DNA of 64,000 bases. Source: Pseudomonas spelaei. GTDB lineage: Bacteria > Pseudomonadota > Gammaproteobacteria > Pseudomonadales > Pseudomonadaceae. The stretch is taken from contig NZ_WNNK01000003.1 in assembly GCF_009724245.1 (NCBI RefSeq), positions 310,001-374,000 of the forward strand, read 5' to 3'. Position 1 is the first letter of the stretch. Every line of letters starts with the position of its first letter. The translations under genes were made by a program, and so were the position numbers. Positions 18,693-27,717 of the stretch are shown one piece after another. The notes beneath the pieces were generated by a model. It was not told the origin of the DNA. It was given only the letters and a program-made list of their open reading frames with translations, and made no database searches.

Positions 18693-19603
18693 GCCGGTTG
18701 CTCGCGCTGGTAGTGGCGGGGCGATTGCGACATGACCCGTTTGAAGGCGGTGCTGAAGGCGCTTTCCGATTCGTAACCCAGGGAAAAGGCAATGGTGGAC
18801 ACTGAATCACGGGTGTTCCTCAGACGGTCCCCGGCCAGCAGCATGCGCCAGTGGGTCAGGTATTCCATGGGTGCGTCGCCGACGATCTGCTTGAAGCGCA
18901 ACGCGAAGGCGGAGCGCGACATGGTCGCCAGGCGCGCCAGTGCCTCGACCGTCCAGCGATGGGCCGGGTTGGCGTGCATGGCACTCAGGGCCGCGCTGAG
19001 GTTGCGGTCCGCCAGGCCAAAAAACCAGCCCATACCGTTGCTGTCGAGGGTGGCGAGGTGAGCCCGCAGCACCTCCACCAACATGATGTGCGCCAGGTGC
19101 TCATTCATCAGCGACCGGCCGGCCTGGCGTTGTTGCAGCTCGCTGGTAAAGCGTTCCAGGGCCCAGCGCAGGAGCGAGGCCTCGGGTGAATCGCCCGGTA
19201 CATGCACCAGCGAGGGCAGGGTGCTGAGCAGGAACTGGGTCGGGACCCCGGTGAAGTCGAAACGCCCGCCCACCAGTTGTACCTCGTCGCCGCCGTAGTC
19301 GAGGGTGAGCTCGTCCTGGGCCAGGACCTGAAAGTGGCCGTTGGAATCCATGACGGGCACCGACAGGTCGCTGGAGAGGGTAAACGGCTCGCCCCGGGTC
19401 ATCAGGAAGCAATCACCTTGCTGCAGTTGTTGTGGCGCTGGCTCGCCCTCGACGTGCAACCAGCAACTGCCCTTCACCACGGCAGTGAACTTGATGCCTT
19501 CGATCCTCGGAAAGTTGAAGGCCCAATCGCCACCCAACCGCAATGTTGCCGAGTGGTAGTTGCGAATTCTCAACAGTGACAGCACACCGGAAAGTGGGTC
19601 CAC
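18689..19603 (-). CDS. AraC-family regulator (cupin_6 type)
   Basis: The 304-residue protein has an N-terminal RmlC-like sensor (SVPVMDSNGHFQVLA region) and a C-terminal double HTH (LARLATMSRSAFALRFKQI and ISTIAFSLGYESESAFSTAFKRV in slightly different form). It starts at GTG 19603. The group usually controls adjacent reductases or efflux genes. Here it is convergent with the SDR gene and divergent from the aldehyde dehydrogenase gene, with an 88-base shared control region. Confidence 0.88.
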   Translation of the reverse strand: MDPLSGVLSLLRIRNYHSATLRLGGDWAFNFPRIEGIKFTAVVKGSCWLHVEGEPAPQQLQQGDCFLMTRGEPFTLSSDLSVPVMDSNGHFQVLAQDELTLDYGGDEVQLVGGRFDFTGVPTQFLLSTLPSLVHVPGDSPEASLLRWALERFTSELQQRQAGRSLMNEHLAHIMLVEVLRAHLATLDSNGMGWFFGLADRNLSAALSAMHANPAHRWTVEALARLATMSRSAFALRFKQIVGDAPMEYLTHWRMLLAGDRLRNTRDSVSTIAFSLGYESESAFSTAFKRVMSQSPRHYQREQPA

Positions 19604-19691
19604 GGGACACCTTTTTGGACGATTGACAATATTTTTTCAGCCTAGCACAGGGAATGTCCTGCGCGGGCGCCATATTTAAACAGAGGACTAG

Positions 19692-21167
19692 ATGATGAAC
19701 ATCACACTGGACCGGGCTTACGGGCCGCTGATCAACGGTGTATTTGAAACCCATACCGCTCGCCCATTCGCCGCGATCGACCCGGCCACGGGCAAGCATT
19801 TGGCCGACATTCACTATTGCGACGAAAGCGACGTCGACCGTGCGGTGCTGGCTGCACAGGTGGCCTATCCGGCCTGGCGCGCCCTGGGGCAACAGGCCCG
19901 GGCAAGGTTGATCAACCAACTGGCTGACGCCATTGAAACCCACGGCGAGCGCCTGGCCCGTATCGATGCCCACGATGTGGGGCGCTGCATCAGCGAAGTG
20001 CGCAAGGACTACCTGACGGCTGTGCGTTACTACCGTTATTTTGCCTCGGTGATCATGGCGCACGAAGATTCCGGCCGTGAGATCGAAGGCGGTTATGCCA
20101 TCGCCAAGCGTGAACCACTGGGCGTCTGCGGGCAGATCATTCCCTGGAATGCGCCGGCGATCATGGCGGCGTTCAAACTGGCGCCGGCACTGGTGGCGGG
20201 GAACACGGTGGTGTTGAAGCCGGATGAAAACGCTTCGCTGTCAACCCTTGAGCTGGGCAAATTGATCAACGACATTCTGCCCCCAGGTGTGGTGAATATG
20301 GTCACCGGGTTGGGGGCGGTGGTCGGTGCGGCCTTGAGTCAGCATCCGCAGGTGAGAAAGCTGTCGTTTACCGGCAGCACTGAAGTTGGCAGGACGGTGG
20401 CCAAGGTAGCGGCCGAGCGCCTGGTGCCCGCGACCCTCGAGTTGGGTGGCAAGAGTGCCAATATCGTGTTCCCCGATATCGACGATATGGATGCCGTGGT
20501 CGACAACGCGACCTTTGCTGCCATTCACAACAATGGCCAGTCATGCCTGGCGGGGACACGGCTATTTGTACACGCGGACATTGCCGATGTGTTCAGGGAG
20601 AAACTGATTGCCTCGTTCAAGCGGGTCAAGGTCGGTTCACCCCAGGACGATAGCGTGCGTGTCAGCTGCCTGGTCAATGCTCGTCAGGGCGAGAAGGTGC
20701 TGGAGTACATCAATATCGGGCTCAAGGAGGGTGCCAAGTTGCTGGCGGGCGGCGCCAGGGCCGAGGTACCGGGTTGTGAGCATGGCTACTTCATCCAGCC
20801 GACGTTGCTTGAGGCCAGCAACCGAATGCGCATCTGCCAGGAGGAAATCTTCGGCCCGGTGCTGTCGATGATCATCTGGGACGATTACGAAACCCTGATC
20901 GCCCAGGCCAACGACACTGAGTACGGCTTGGCGTCCGGCATCTACACCAGCAACCTCAGGCACGCCATGGTCACGGCGGGTCGGTTGGAAGCGGGCTCCG
21001 TGTGGATCAACCGCTATTCCAATATCACTGATGGCACCGCGTTTGGTGGCTACAAGAACAGTGGCATAGGCCGTGAGTTTTGCCGGGAAACGTTGAATGC
21101 TTATACCCAGGTAAAAACCATCACGGTTCAAGCTGAGGTACCGCAACCCTGGTTTGCGCCACGGTAA
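19692..21167 (+). CDS. NAD(P)-dependent aldehyde dehydrogenase
   Basis: The 491-residue ALDH has the cofactor strand VVLKPDENAS, FTGSTEVGR, general-base Glu in LELGGKSANIVF (~251), and catalytic Cys285 in NNGQSCLAG, followed by EEIFGPVLS. It oxidises an aldehyde to the acid; sequence alone does not decide among betaine, phenylacetaldehyde or other aldehydes. It is divergent from the AraC regulator and next to the SDR, so an alcohol-aldehyde-acid route is possible but unproven. Confidence 0.9.
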   Translation: MMNITLDRAYGPLINGVFETHTARPFAAIDPATGKHLADIHYCDESDVDRAVLAAQVAYPAWRALGQQARARLINQLADAIETHGERLARIDAHDVGRCISEVRKDYLTAVRYYRYFASVIMAHEDSGREIEGGYAIAKREPLGVCGQIIPWNAPAIMAAFKLAPALVAGNTVVLKPDENASLSTLELGKLINDILPPGVVNMVTGLGAVVGAALSQHPQVRKLSFTGSTEVGRTVAKVAAERLVPATLELGGKSANIVFPDIDDMDAVVDNATFAAIHNNGQSCLAGTRLFVHADIADVFREKLIASFKRVKVGSPQDDSVRVSCLVNARQGEKVLEYINIGLKEGAKLLAGGARAEVPGCEHGYFIQPTLLEASNRMRICQEEIFGPVLSMIIWDDYETLIAQANDTEYGLASGIYTSNLRHAMVTAGRLEAGSVWINRYSNITDGTAFGGYKNSGIGREFCRETLNAYTQVKTITVQAEVPQPWFAPR

Positions 21168-21240
21168 GTCGGTCCACGCTCATTCACCGGCTGGTCTTCC
21201 TGGATCCGGCGGTTTTTTGTTGCCTGTGACAGTGGGCAAG

Positions 21241-22464
21241 TCAGCCTGGTGGGGTGAATCGAATCTTTTTGGCAATGATGCTCAGCGCGACGGCAGCACC
21301 GAAAAAAAAGCTCAGGCATACATTGATCGCCTGCGAAGTGCCCAACGAATCCACCATCATCCCCAACGGAACCGGTACGCCATTGAACAGGTAGACGGTG
21401 ATATAGAAATAGCTGATCAGCCTGGCAGGGTTGCGGGATGTTGCCAGTTGGTTGATCAGCCTGGCACTGCCGACAAAGATCGCGCCGTAGGCATAGCCGC
21501 CGATCACAAGTCCCACGGCTGCGAGCATGAGTGAAGTGTAGTAGAAGCCCACCAGTAGAATCAGCAAGGCGACGCCTTGCGCGAGCAAACCTGACAGCAG
21601 GGCGCGGCGTGCATCCAGCCTTTGACACAGTAGTTGGCTAGCACCGGCAATCAGCAGGTAGGCCGAGATGCTGTAGCCAAATACACCGTGGTCATTCAAG
21701 CCCAACAACTGTTCCGCGCTGGCCGGGCCCATCACAAAGACGCAGGCGGCAAATGACCAGCTGAAAAAGACCGACCAGGCACACAGGTGGAAGGGGAGGC
21801 CAATGCCTCTCAGGCTGGCGACAAGGCTCATGGGCTTCGCATCCCGGTCGTTGGTCGATGCAGACCTTTCGATGGACTGCCGGGGCCACAACAGGAGCGC
21901 GCCGAGCAACGCTGTCAGGTTCAGCACCATGATCAGCCAGAAGGGCAGCGCCAGGGGGTAAAGCTTCAGTTGCAGTGCGGCACCGCTCAACACGGGGCCG
22001 AGCGCCAAGCCGATGACCATCGCCAGTGTGGCCAGCAACGCCGCCAGTTTACCGTTATCTGCGGGCCCGAAACGCACCAGGGTGAGATTGACGCCTGTCG
22101 TTATTGCTCCGGCCCCGAAGCCTGCAATCAGCCGCGCCGTGCACAAGGCCTCCAGCGAATGGCCCCGGGAAAAAAGCCCGGCGCCGATAAATACCAGCAA
22201 GGCGGCCGGTATCAGCAGGACGCGCAGGTCCTTCAGGCGTCCGGCGAGGCTGGCCGTGGTCATGAGGGACAGCAGAACGCCTGCGCCATAGCTGCCGAAG
22301 ATAAACGTCAGGTCGACTGCGCTCAGGTGCAGGGCTTCTTGAAAGGACGGATACAGAGGCGTCGGGGCGCTGCTGTTCATCAGCGACACCATCAATGACA
22401 GGGCCAGGAAAAACAGAAAACCGGTTGAGGTTTTTTTGGGGGCGTGATCGCTAGGGATGGGCAT
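21241..22464 (-). CDS. Major facilitator superfamily transporter
   Basis: The 407-residue protein has about 12 hydrophobic segments and an MFS-type signature after the second segment (GSYGAGVLLSLMTTASLAGRLKDLR). AGGTGAG precedes the ATG at 22464. Most relatives are drug or metabolite exporters. It is convergent with the ALDH gene and divergent from the DmpA-type peptidase gene. The substrate is unknown. Confidence 0.85.
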   Translation of the reverse strand: MPIPSDHAPKKTSTGFLFFLALSLMVSLMNSSAPTPLYPSFQEALHLSAVDLTFIFGSYGAGVLLSLMTTASLAGRLKDLRVLLIPAALLVFIGAGLFSRGHSLEALCTARLIAGFGAGAITTGVNLTLVRFGPADNGKLAALLATLAMVIGLALGPVLSGAALQLKLYPLALPFWLIMVLNLTALLGALLLWPRQSIERSASTNDRDAKPMSLVASLRGIGLPFHLCAWSVFFSWSFAACVFVMGPASAEQLLGLNDHGVFGYSISAYLLIAGASQLLCQRLDARRALLSGLLAQGVALLILLVGFYYTSLMLAAVGLVIGGYAYGAIFVGSARLINQLATSRNPARLISYFYITVYLFNGVPVPLGMMVDSLGTSQAINVCLSFFFGAAVALSIIAKKIRFTPPG

Positions 22465-22676
22465 GACTCACCTGGAACTTTGCTGGGTTAAAACGCGATT
22501 GCAAATGATAGGGCTGAGGGACAGCGGCACCATGCCCCAAACCCCGGACTTCATTGGTCATCGTCCAGCGCGCCCGGGTTAACGCCACGGGGGTAACAAA
22601 TCAGGGTTATCGCCAGGTGTCGCCCCGATCCCTAGACTCCAGGCACCTTAGTAAATCGAATATTGAGAACAAAACC

Positions 22677-23825
22677 ATGCGCTTACGTGATCTGGGTATC
22701 GTGATTGGGACCGGTAAACCGGGTGTCAATAATGCGATTACCGACGTACCCGGCGTGCGAGTCGGCCACCACACCCTCAACGTCCAATCAGGTGAAACCT
22801 CGATTCACACCGGCGTGACCGTCATCGAGCCACGCACCGTCGCGGCGCACCTGGAACCCTGCTTTGCCGGGGTCCATGTGCTCAATGGCAACGGTGATGC
22901 CACGGGCCTGGAGTGGATTCGCGAGGCGGGTTTGTTGACCACACCCATCGCCTGCACCAACACCCATAGTGTCGGTGTGGTGCGCGATGCGTTGGTCGCG
23001 GCCGAACGGGAGATGGCCCGCCAGCACACCTACTGGTGCATGCCGGTGGTGCTGGAAACCTACGACGGGATTTTGAGCGATATCTGGGACCAGCATGTCA
23101 CCGCCGAGCATGTGCAGTTGGCGCTGAAGGACGCACGTAGCGGGCCGGTGCAGGAAGGCTGTGTCGGCGGCGGTACCGGGATGATCTGCCATGAGTTCAA
23201 GGGCGGTATCGGCACTTCCTCGCGAGTATTGAGTGCAGAGCAGGGCGGTTGGACCGTGGGCGCGCTGGTGCAGGCCAACTATGGCGTGCGCGAGTCGCTG
23301 CGGGTCGCGGGTTATCCGGTGGGCACGGTGTTGAAAGAGGTGCCGTCGCCCTATGACGGCCCGGTAAACGTCGGCGTGCCGGGCATGGGTTCCATCGTGA
23401 TCACCATCGCCACCGACGCGCCGTTGTTGCCCCACCAGTGCACGCGACTGGCGCAGCGGGCCAGTGTGGGGTTGGCGCGGGTGGGTGGCGGTACGGAAGA
23501 CGACAGTGGCGATATCTTCATCGCTTTTTCGGTGGGCAACACGGGTTTACCGGTGGCCAACCTGGGGCATCCCGGCACGCCGACGACAGCGTTGCAGATG
23601 GTCAATAACGATTACATCTCCGCGTTGTTCGTGGCGGCGGCGGATGCAGTGGAAGAGGCCATCGTGAATGCCATGTTGGCCGCCGACGACCTTGAGGGGC
23701 GTGGCCGTCGGGCCCTGGCGCTCAAGCCTGCGCAGCTGCTGTCGGCGATGAAAAAAGTCGGCTGGCAGCCTGAGTTCACTCCTGGGCCTGTAGAAACAGC
23801 AGGAACAGTTCCGACTGGGACTTGA
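22677..23825 (+). CDS. P1-family (DmpA/BapA-type) N-terminal-nucleophile aminopeptidase
   Basis: The start at 22677 gives 382 residues, the size of DmpA/BapA L-aminopeptidase or beta-peptidyl aminopeptidase. The self-cleavage site is Gly238-Ser239 in PGMGSIVIT; Ser239 would be the new N-terminal nucleophile after processing to alpha and beta chains. The conserved NNDYISALF segment and GVTVIEPR opening are present. It removes N-terminal residues, often D-Ala/Gly or beta-amino acids, from small peptides and amides. An upstream alternative start at 22554 would add an unconserved 41 residues. Its 3' end overlaps the convergent LuxR gene by 50 bases. It probably works with the downstream amide hydrolase and binding protein. 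Confidence 0.88.
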   Translation: MRLRDLGIVIGTGKPGVNNAITDVPGVRVGHHTLNVQSGETSIHTGVTVIEPRTVAAHLEPCFAGVHVLNGNGDATGLEWIREAGLLTTPIACTNTHSVGVVRDALVAAEREMARQHTYWCMPVVLETYDGILSDIWDQHVTAEHVQLALKDARSGPVQEGCVGGGTGMICHEFKGGIGTSSRVLSAEQGGWTVGALVQANYGVRESLRVAGYPVGTVLKEVPSPYDGPVNVGVPGMGSIVITIATDAPLLPHQCTRLAQRASVGLARVGGGTEDDSGDIFIAFSVGNTGLPVANLGHPGTPTTALQMVNNDYISALFVAAADAVEEAIVNAMLAADDLEGRGRRALALKPAQLLSAMKKVGWQPEFTPGPVETAGTVPTGT

Positions 23826-24570
23826 TCCCCAGCTTGCTGTACATGTGCTTGCGGTGGACCTTCACGGTCTCGGCGGAAATCTCCAGCTTGCGAGCGATCT
23901 CTTTATTGGAGCAACCGCTGAGCATCAGCCGGCCCACCTCCATCTCCCGGGCCGACAGCGATGAGCTGATCTGCAGGGCCGTGGACTCCAGGTGGTTCTC
24001 CCAGTTGGGTGGCAGCTCCGGGGCGTGCTTGAGTTCCTGCTCGAACACCGAGCGCTGGCGCATCAGCGCGGCTACCCAGGGGTGGATCAAACCCAGTAGG
24101 GCAACCTGCTCGGTGCTGAAGGGGGCCTGGCTGCCCAGGGACAGGCTCAGGGTGCGCTCGGCATCCAGTTGGACGTTGATGTGGACTTCATCGGCGAGGA
24201 CGTTCAGGCGAAAGTAACGCTGGTAGTAATCGGTCTGCTCAAAGCACTCGGGGGCCACATCCTCCAGGCGGAACAGGCCGCTCTTGGGCGCCTCACGATT
24301 GGCCAGGTAAAAGGGGTCGAGCAAATACAGGCCTTTGAGATACTCCTGGAACAGCAAGTCCAGGCCGTCATCGAGGCCCGGTGACTCGGCCAGCACCTGA
24401 GGTTTACCCGAGCTGAAAATCAGCACCACCCAGTTATCCGCCGGTACATAACGGCGCAGCAAACGCACCAGCGCGGTCCAGAAGTTTGGCTGGTCCAGGG
24501 TCTCGATCAGCCGGCCGACGGCGTCATGCCAGGCCACGTCCTGTAACGTCAGATTGGTTTCACTACCCAT
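23776..24570 (-). CDS. LuxR-family transcriptional regulator
   Basis: The C-terminal LuxR/GerE HTH (~195-262) reads LSAREMEVGRLMLSGCSNKE, with VKVHRKHMYSKLGIKSQSEL as the recognition part. The N-terminal ~180 residues are a sensor region of unclear type, not an obvious AHL-binding domain. I used the ATG at 24570 (GGGGTA upstream); starts at 24585 or farther upstream are possible. It is divergent from the amidohydrolase gene and convergent with the DmpA-type gene, so it most likely controls this amide/peptide group. Confidence 0.82.
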   Translation of the reverse strand: MGSETNLTLQDVAWHDAVGRLIETLDQPNFWTALVRLLRRYVPADNWVVLIFSSGKPQVLAESPGLDDGLDLLFQEYLKGLYLLDPFYLANREAPKSGLFRLEDVAPECFEQTDYYQRYFRLNVLADEVHINVQLDAERTLSLSLGSQAPFSTEQVALLGLIHPWVAALMRQRSVFEQELKHAPELPPNWENHLESTALQISSSLSAREMEVGRLMLSGCSNKEIARKLEISAETVKVHRKHMYSKLGIKSQSELFLLFLQAQE

Positions 24571-24685
24571 TGAGGGGTACCCCATCGAAGTGATTTTTTG
24601 CCGCGACGCGGCGCTCCATACTCGGTTCGGCCCGACGGGTTTGATGTTGCAACCAGGGCCTTCTAAATGGGGACAAGGATAAGCG

Positions 24686-25501
24686 ATGAAGATTGAATTG
24701 ATGCAACTGGCCGGTCGTGACGGTGACACTGCTTATAACCTGGCACGTACCCTGAAGGCCATTGCCAACTGCGAAGCAGGCACTGACCTGCTGGTATTCC
24801 CGGAAACCCATTTGACGGGCTTCGTGGGCGGTGAGCAATTGGCGCACGTGGCTGAGACCCTGGACGGTCCGACCTTGCACGCCGTCCAGCAGGCAGTACG
24901 CGAGCGCAATGTCTCAGTGGTCGTCGGGCTGGTGGAAAATGACAGTGGCAGCTATTACAACACCTCGGTCCTGATGACCCCGGAAGGCATCGCGCTGAGT
25001 TATCGCAAAACCCATTTGTGGCCCGACGAGCGCGGCGACATCACCCCAGGTGACCGTTTTGTCACTGCGCTGTGGAAGGGCGTGCGGGTCGGTATCCTGA
25101 TTTGCTACGACATTGAATTGCCGGAAACCGCCCGCGCCCTGGCCCAGCTTGGCGCCGAATTGATCATCGTCACCAACGGCAACATGGACCCCTACGGCCC
25201 GGTGCACCGTACCGCGATCATGGCGCGAGCCCAGGAAAACCAGGTGTTTGCGGTGATGGTCAATCGCGCGGAAGGCGGGCCTGGCGATCTGATATTTTCC
25301 GGCTCCAGCGCGGTGGTAGACCCGTTTGGACGAATGCTGTTTGAAGCCGGGCGCGAGGAATGTCGGCAGGTTGTCAGCCTGGACCTTGAACAGCTCAAGA
25401 CCGCCCGCCGTGATTACCACTACCTCAGTGATCGACGCCTGATGCTTGCCGGCGAGCAGGTTGAACACGCCGATGGCCGCCGTGAACTGCTGATCCCCTG
25501 A
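24686..25501 (+). CDS. Carbon-nitrogen hydrolase (nitrilase superfamily amidase)
   Basis: The 271-residue protein has the Glu-Lys-Cys triad of the superfamily: Glu in VFPETHLTG (~40), Lys in YRKTHLW (~111), and Cys in ILICYDIELPE (~145). It probably hydrolyses a linear amide or carbamoyl compound to an acid and ammonia. AAGGA precedes the ATG. It is followed 60 bases downstream by a polyamine-type binding-protein gene, suggesting that an imported amine or amide is its substrate. Confidence 0.88.
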   Translation: MKIELMQLAGRDGDTAYNLARTLKAIANCEAGTDLLVFPETHLTGFVGGEQLAHVAETLDGPTLHAVQQAVRERNVSVVVGLVENDSGSYYNTSVLMTPEGIALSYRKTHLWPDERGDITPGDRFVTALWKGVRVGILICYDIELPETARALAQLGAELIIVTNGNMDPYGPVHRTAIMARAQENQVFAVMVNRAEGGPGDLIFSGSSAVVDPFGRMLFEAGREECRQVVSLDLEQLKTARRDYHYLSDRRLMLAGEQVEHADGRRELLIP

Positions 25502-25561
25502 TCTTTCTCCCTACAACAATAATCAGCAGGTGAGCGTGCGTGCCTGCCCAGGAGTTTCTTG

Positions 25562-26662
25562 ATGATCCGTATCCGCTGCATGCAACTGGCCCTGGCCTCG
25601 CTGCTCAGTATGGGGCTGGCGGGCGCCGAGGCCGCCGAGCCCCAGGTAAATATCTACAACTGGTACGACTTCATTGCCCCGGATGCGATGAAGAACTTCC
25701 AGACCCAGACCGGCATCCGCTCGACGTTTGATGTGTTTGACAACGCTGACGTCATGCAGGGCAAGCTCATGGCCGGGCGCAGCAACTATGACGTGGTGGT
25801 GGCCAGCGGCGACGTCATGCCAAACCTGATCAAGGCCGGGGTGCTCAAGGACCTGGACCGTACGCAGTTACCCAACTGGTCCCACCTCGATCCCGAGATT
25901 CTCGCCAAGGTGCAACGCAATGACCCGGGTAATCGTTATGCCGTGCCGTACTTATGGGGCACCACCGGGCTGGGTTATGACGTGGAAAAGGTCAAGGCAC
26001 TCCTGGGTGAACATGCGCCAGTCGGCTCCTGGGACTTGATCTTCAAGGAAGAAAACATCGCCAAGCTGAGCCAGTGCGGCGTGGCCACGCTGGATGCGCC
26101 CGGCGATATCATTCCCATCGCCTTGCACTACCTGGGGCTGCCCTATAACAGCCAGAACCCCGAGGACTACCGCAAGGCCGAAGCGTTGTTGCTGAAGGTG
26201 CGCCCGTACATTCGCTACTTCGATTCCTCACGGTTTATCAGCGACCTGGCCAATGGCAACGTCTGTGTGGTGTTGGGTTGGGCAGGCGGGGTGATGGATG
26301 CCCGCAAAGCCTCGGAAGCGGCCGGTAATGGCCGTCAGATCGAGTACAGCATTCCCCGCGAAGGTGCACCGCTCTGGGTCGAAAGCCTGGTGCTGCTCAA
26401 CGATGCGCCTCACCCTGAACAAGGGCTGGCCTTCATCAATTACATGCTTGACCCGCAAGTGATCGCCCGCTCGTCCAACTACCTGAGCTATGCCAATGCC
26501 AACAAGGATGCGACCCAACTCGTGGAGGAGAAAATTCGCCGCAATCCAGGGGTTTATCCTTCGAAAGAAGTGTTGGATACCTTGTTCACTCTGGAGACCA
26601 TGCCACTGAAGGTGGAGCGTATTCGCACGCGGATGTGGAGCAAGATCAAGAGCGGTAGTTGA
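25562..26662 (+). CDS. PotF/SpuD-like periplasmic polyamine-binding protein
   Basis: The start at 25562 (AGGAG seven bases upstream) gives 366 residues with a signal peptide ending near AEA-AE. The mature protein opens with VNIYNWYDFIAPD, the PotF/SpuD hallmark, and includes YAVPYLWGTTGLGYD. It would bind putrescine/spermidine or a related amine in the periplasm. No permease or ATPase gene follows, so it must use a transporter elsewhere or act as a sensor. It probably forms an operon with the upstream hydrolase. Confidence 0.88.
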   Translation: MIRIRCMQLALASLLSMGLAGAEAAEPQVNIYNWYDFIAPDAMKNFQTQTGIRSTFDVFDNADVMQGKLMAGRSNYDVVVASGDVMPNLIKAGVLKDLDRTQLPNWSHLDPEILAKVQRNDPGNRYAVPYLWGTTGLGYDVEKVKALLGEHAPVGSWDLIFKEENIAKLSQCGVATLDAPGDIIPIALHYLGLPYNSQNPEDYRKAEALLLKVRPYIRYFDSSRFISDLANGNVCVVLGWAGGVMDARKASEAAGNGRQIEYSIPREGAPLWVESLVLLNDAPHPEQGLAFINYMLDPQVIARSSNYLSYANANKDATQLVEEKIRRNPGVYPSKEVLDTLFTLETMPLKVERIRTRMWSKIKSGS

Positions 26663-26763
26663 GCATGAAACCCGGATCGGAAATCGCTCCGGGCGACTAC
26701 TGCAAGCGCACCATCTGCTACTCTGCGATCGTTCATTATCGCCTGTCGCTTGTGGAACTCATC

Positions 26764-27717
26764 ATGACAACGCTCAACCCGAATGCTGATCCCCAGTCTG
26801 TCTGCAGCCCTATCACCAGCAGCGCCATTTTCATGGTTGCCACGCTGGCCCCCGGCAGTGATGCCGCCCAAACCGTGCGCGAATGGTGCGGCGACGTTGC
26901 AGCCCTCACGCGCTCCGTCGGCAAGCGCGTGCCGACGGGCAACCTGACGTGCGTCTGCGGCTTTGGTTCCACCGCCTGGGACGCCTTGTTCGGCAGCCCG
27001 CGTCCTGCATCGCTGCACCCATTTCATGCAGTCGGTGTAGCAGGGCGCATGGCGGTTTCCACGCCGGGGGATGTGTTGCTGCACATTCGTGCCGATCAGA
27101 TGGACCTGTGTTTTGAACTGGCGACGCAAATCATGTCGGCCCTCGGCGATGCTGTGACCGTGGTCGATGAGGTGCAGGGTTTCCGTAATTTCGATATGCG
27201 CAGCATCATTGGTTTTGTCGATGGCACGGAGAACCCGACCGGGCGCAAGGCGGTCGGCTTCACCATCGTCGGTGATGAAGACCCAACCTTCAGTGGCGGC
27301 AGCTATGTGCTGGTGCAGAAGTACCTGCACAACATGAAGGCCTGGAACGAATTGTCCACCGAAGCCCAGGAACGGGTGATCGGGCGTACCAAACTGTCCG
27401 ATATCGAGCTCGGCGATGAGGTCAAGCCGGCCAACTCCCACAGTGCCTTGACCACCATCACCAAGGACGGCGAGGAAGTGAAAATCCTGCGGGACAACAT
27501 GCCGTTTGGCCGGCCGGGCGCCGGGGAGTTCGGGACGTATTTCATCGGCTATGCACGTTCGCCGGAGCCGCTGGAACTGATGCTTGAGAACATGTTTGTC
27601 GGGCGGCCCGCCGGTAATTATGACCGGCTGCTGGACTTCAGTACGGCGGTGACCGGCGGCTTGTTCTTCGTGCCGTCCGCCGATCTGCTGGAAGCGTTGG
27701 CTGACCGCGAGCTTTAG
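26764..27717 (+). CDS. DyP-type (YfeX-like) heme peroxidase
   Basis: The start at 26764 gives 317 residues. The GFVDGTENPTG motif with the catalytic Asp lies near 148-158, and the proximal heme His is in NSHSALT (~222). The group B (YfeX/DypB-like) enzymes use H2O2 to oxidise dyes and porphyrinogens and lack a signal peptide. A strong hairpin terminator begins 3 bases after its stop, inside the end of the convergent LysR gene. Confidence 0.88.
   Translation: MTTLNPNADPQSVCSPITSSAIFMVATLAPGSDAAQTVREWCGDVAALTRSVGKRVPTGNLTCVCGFGSTAWDALFGSPRPASLHPFHAVGVAGRMAVSTPGDVLLHIRADQMDLCFELATQIMSALGDAVTVVDEVQGFRNFDMRSIIGFVDGTENPTGRKAVGFTIVGDEDPTFSGGSYVLVQKYLHNMKAWNELSTEAQERVIGRTKLSDIELGDEVKPANSHSALTTITKDGEEVKILRDNMPFGRPGAGEFGTYFIGYARSPEPLELMLENMFVGRPAGNYDRLLDFSTAVTGGLFFVPSADLLEALADREL

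Noticed and set aside
21180..21225. Possible terminator between the ALDH and MFS genes (CCGG repeats before TTTTTT)
   Set aside because: The stem is only about four bases; too weak to list.
26675..26697. Short hairpin CCCGGA...TCCGGG before the DyP gene
   Set aside because: It has no T-run and only a 6-base stem; not called as a terminator.
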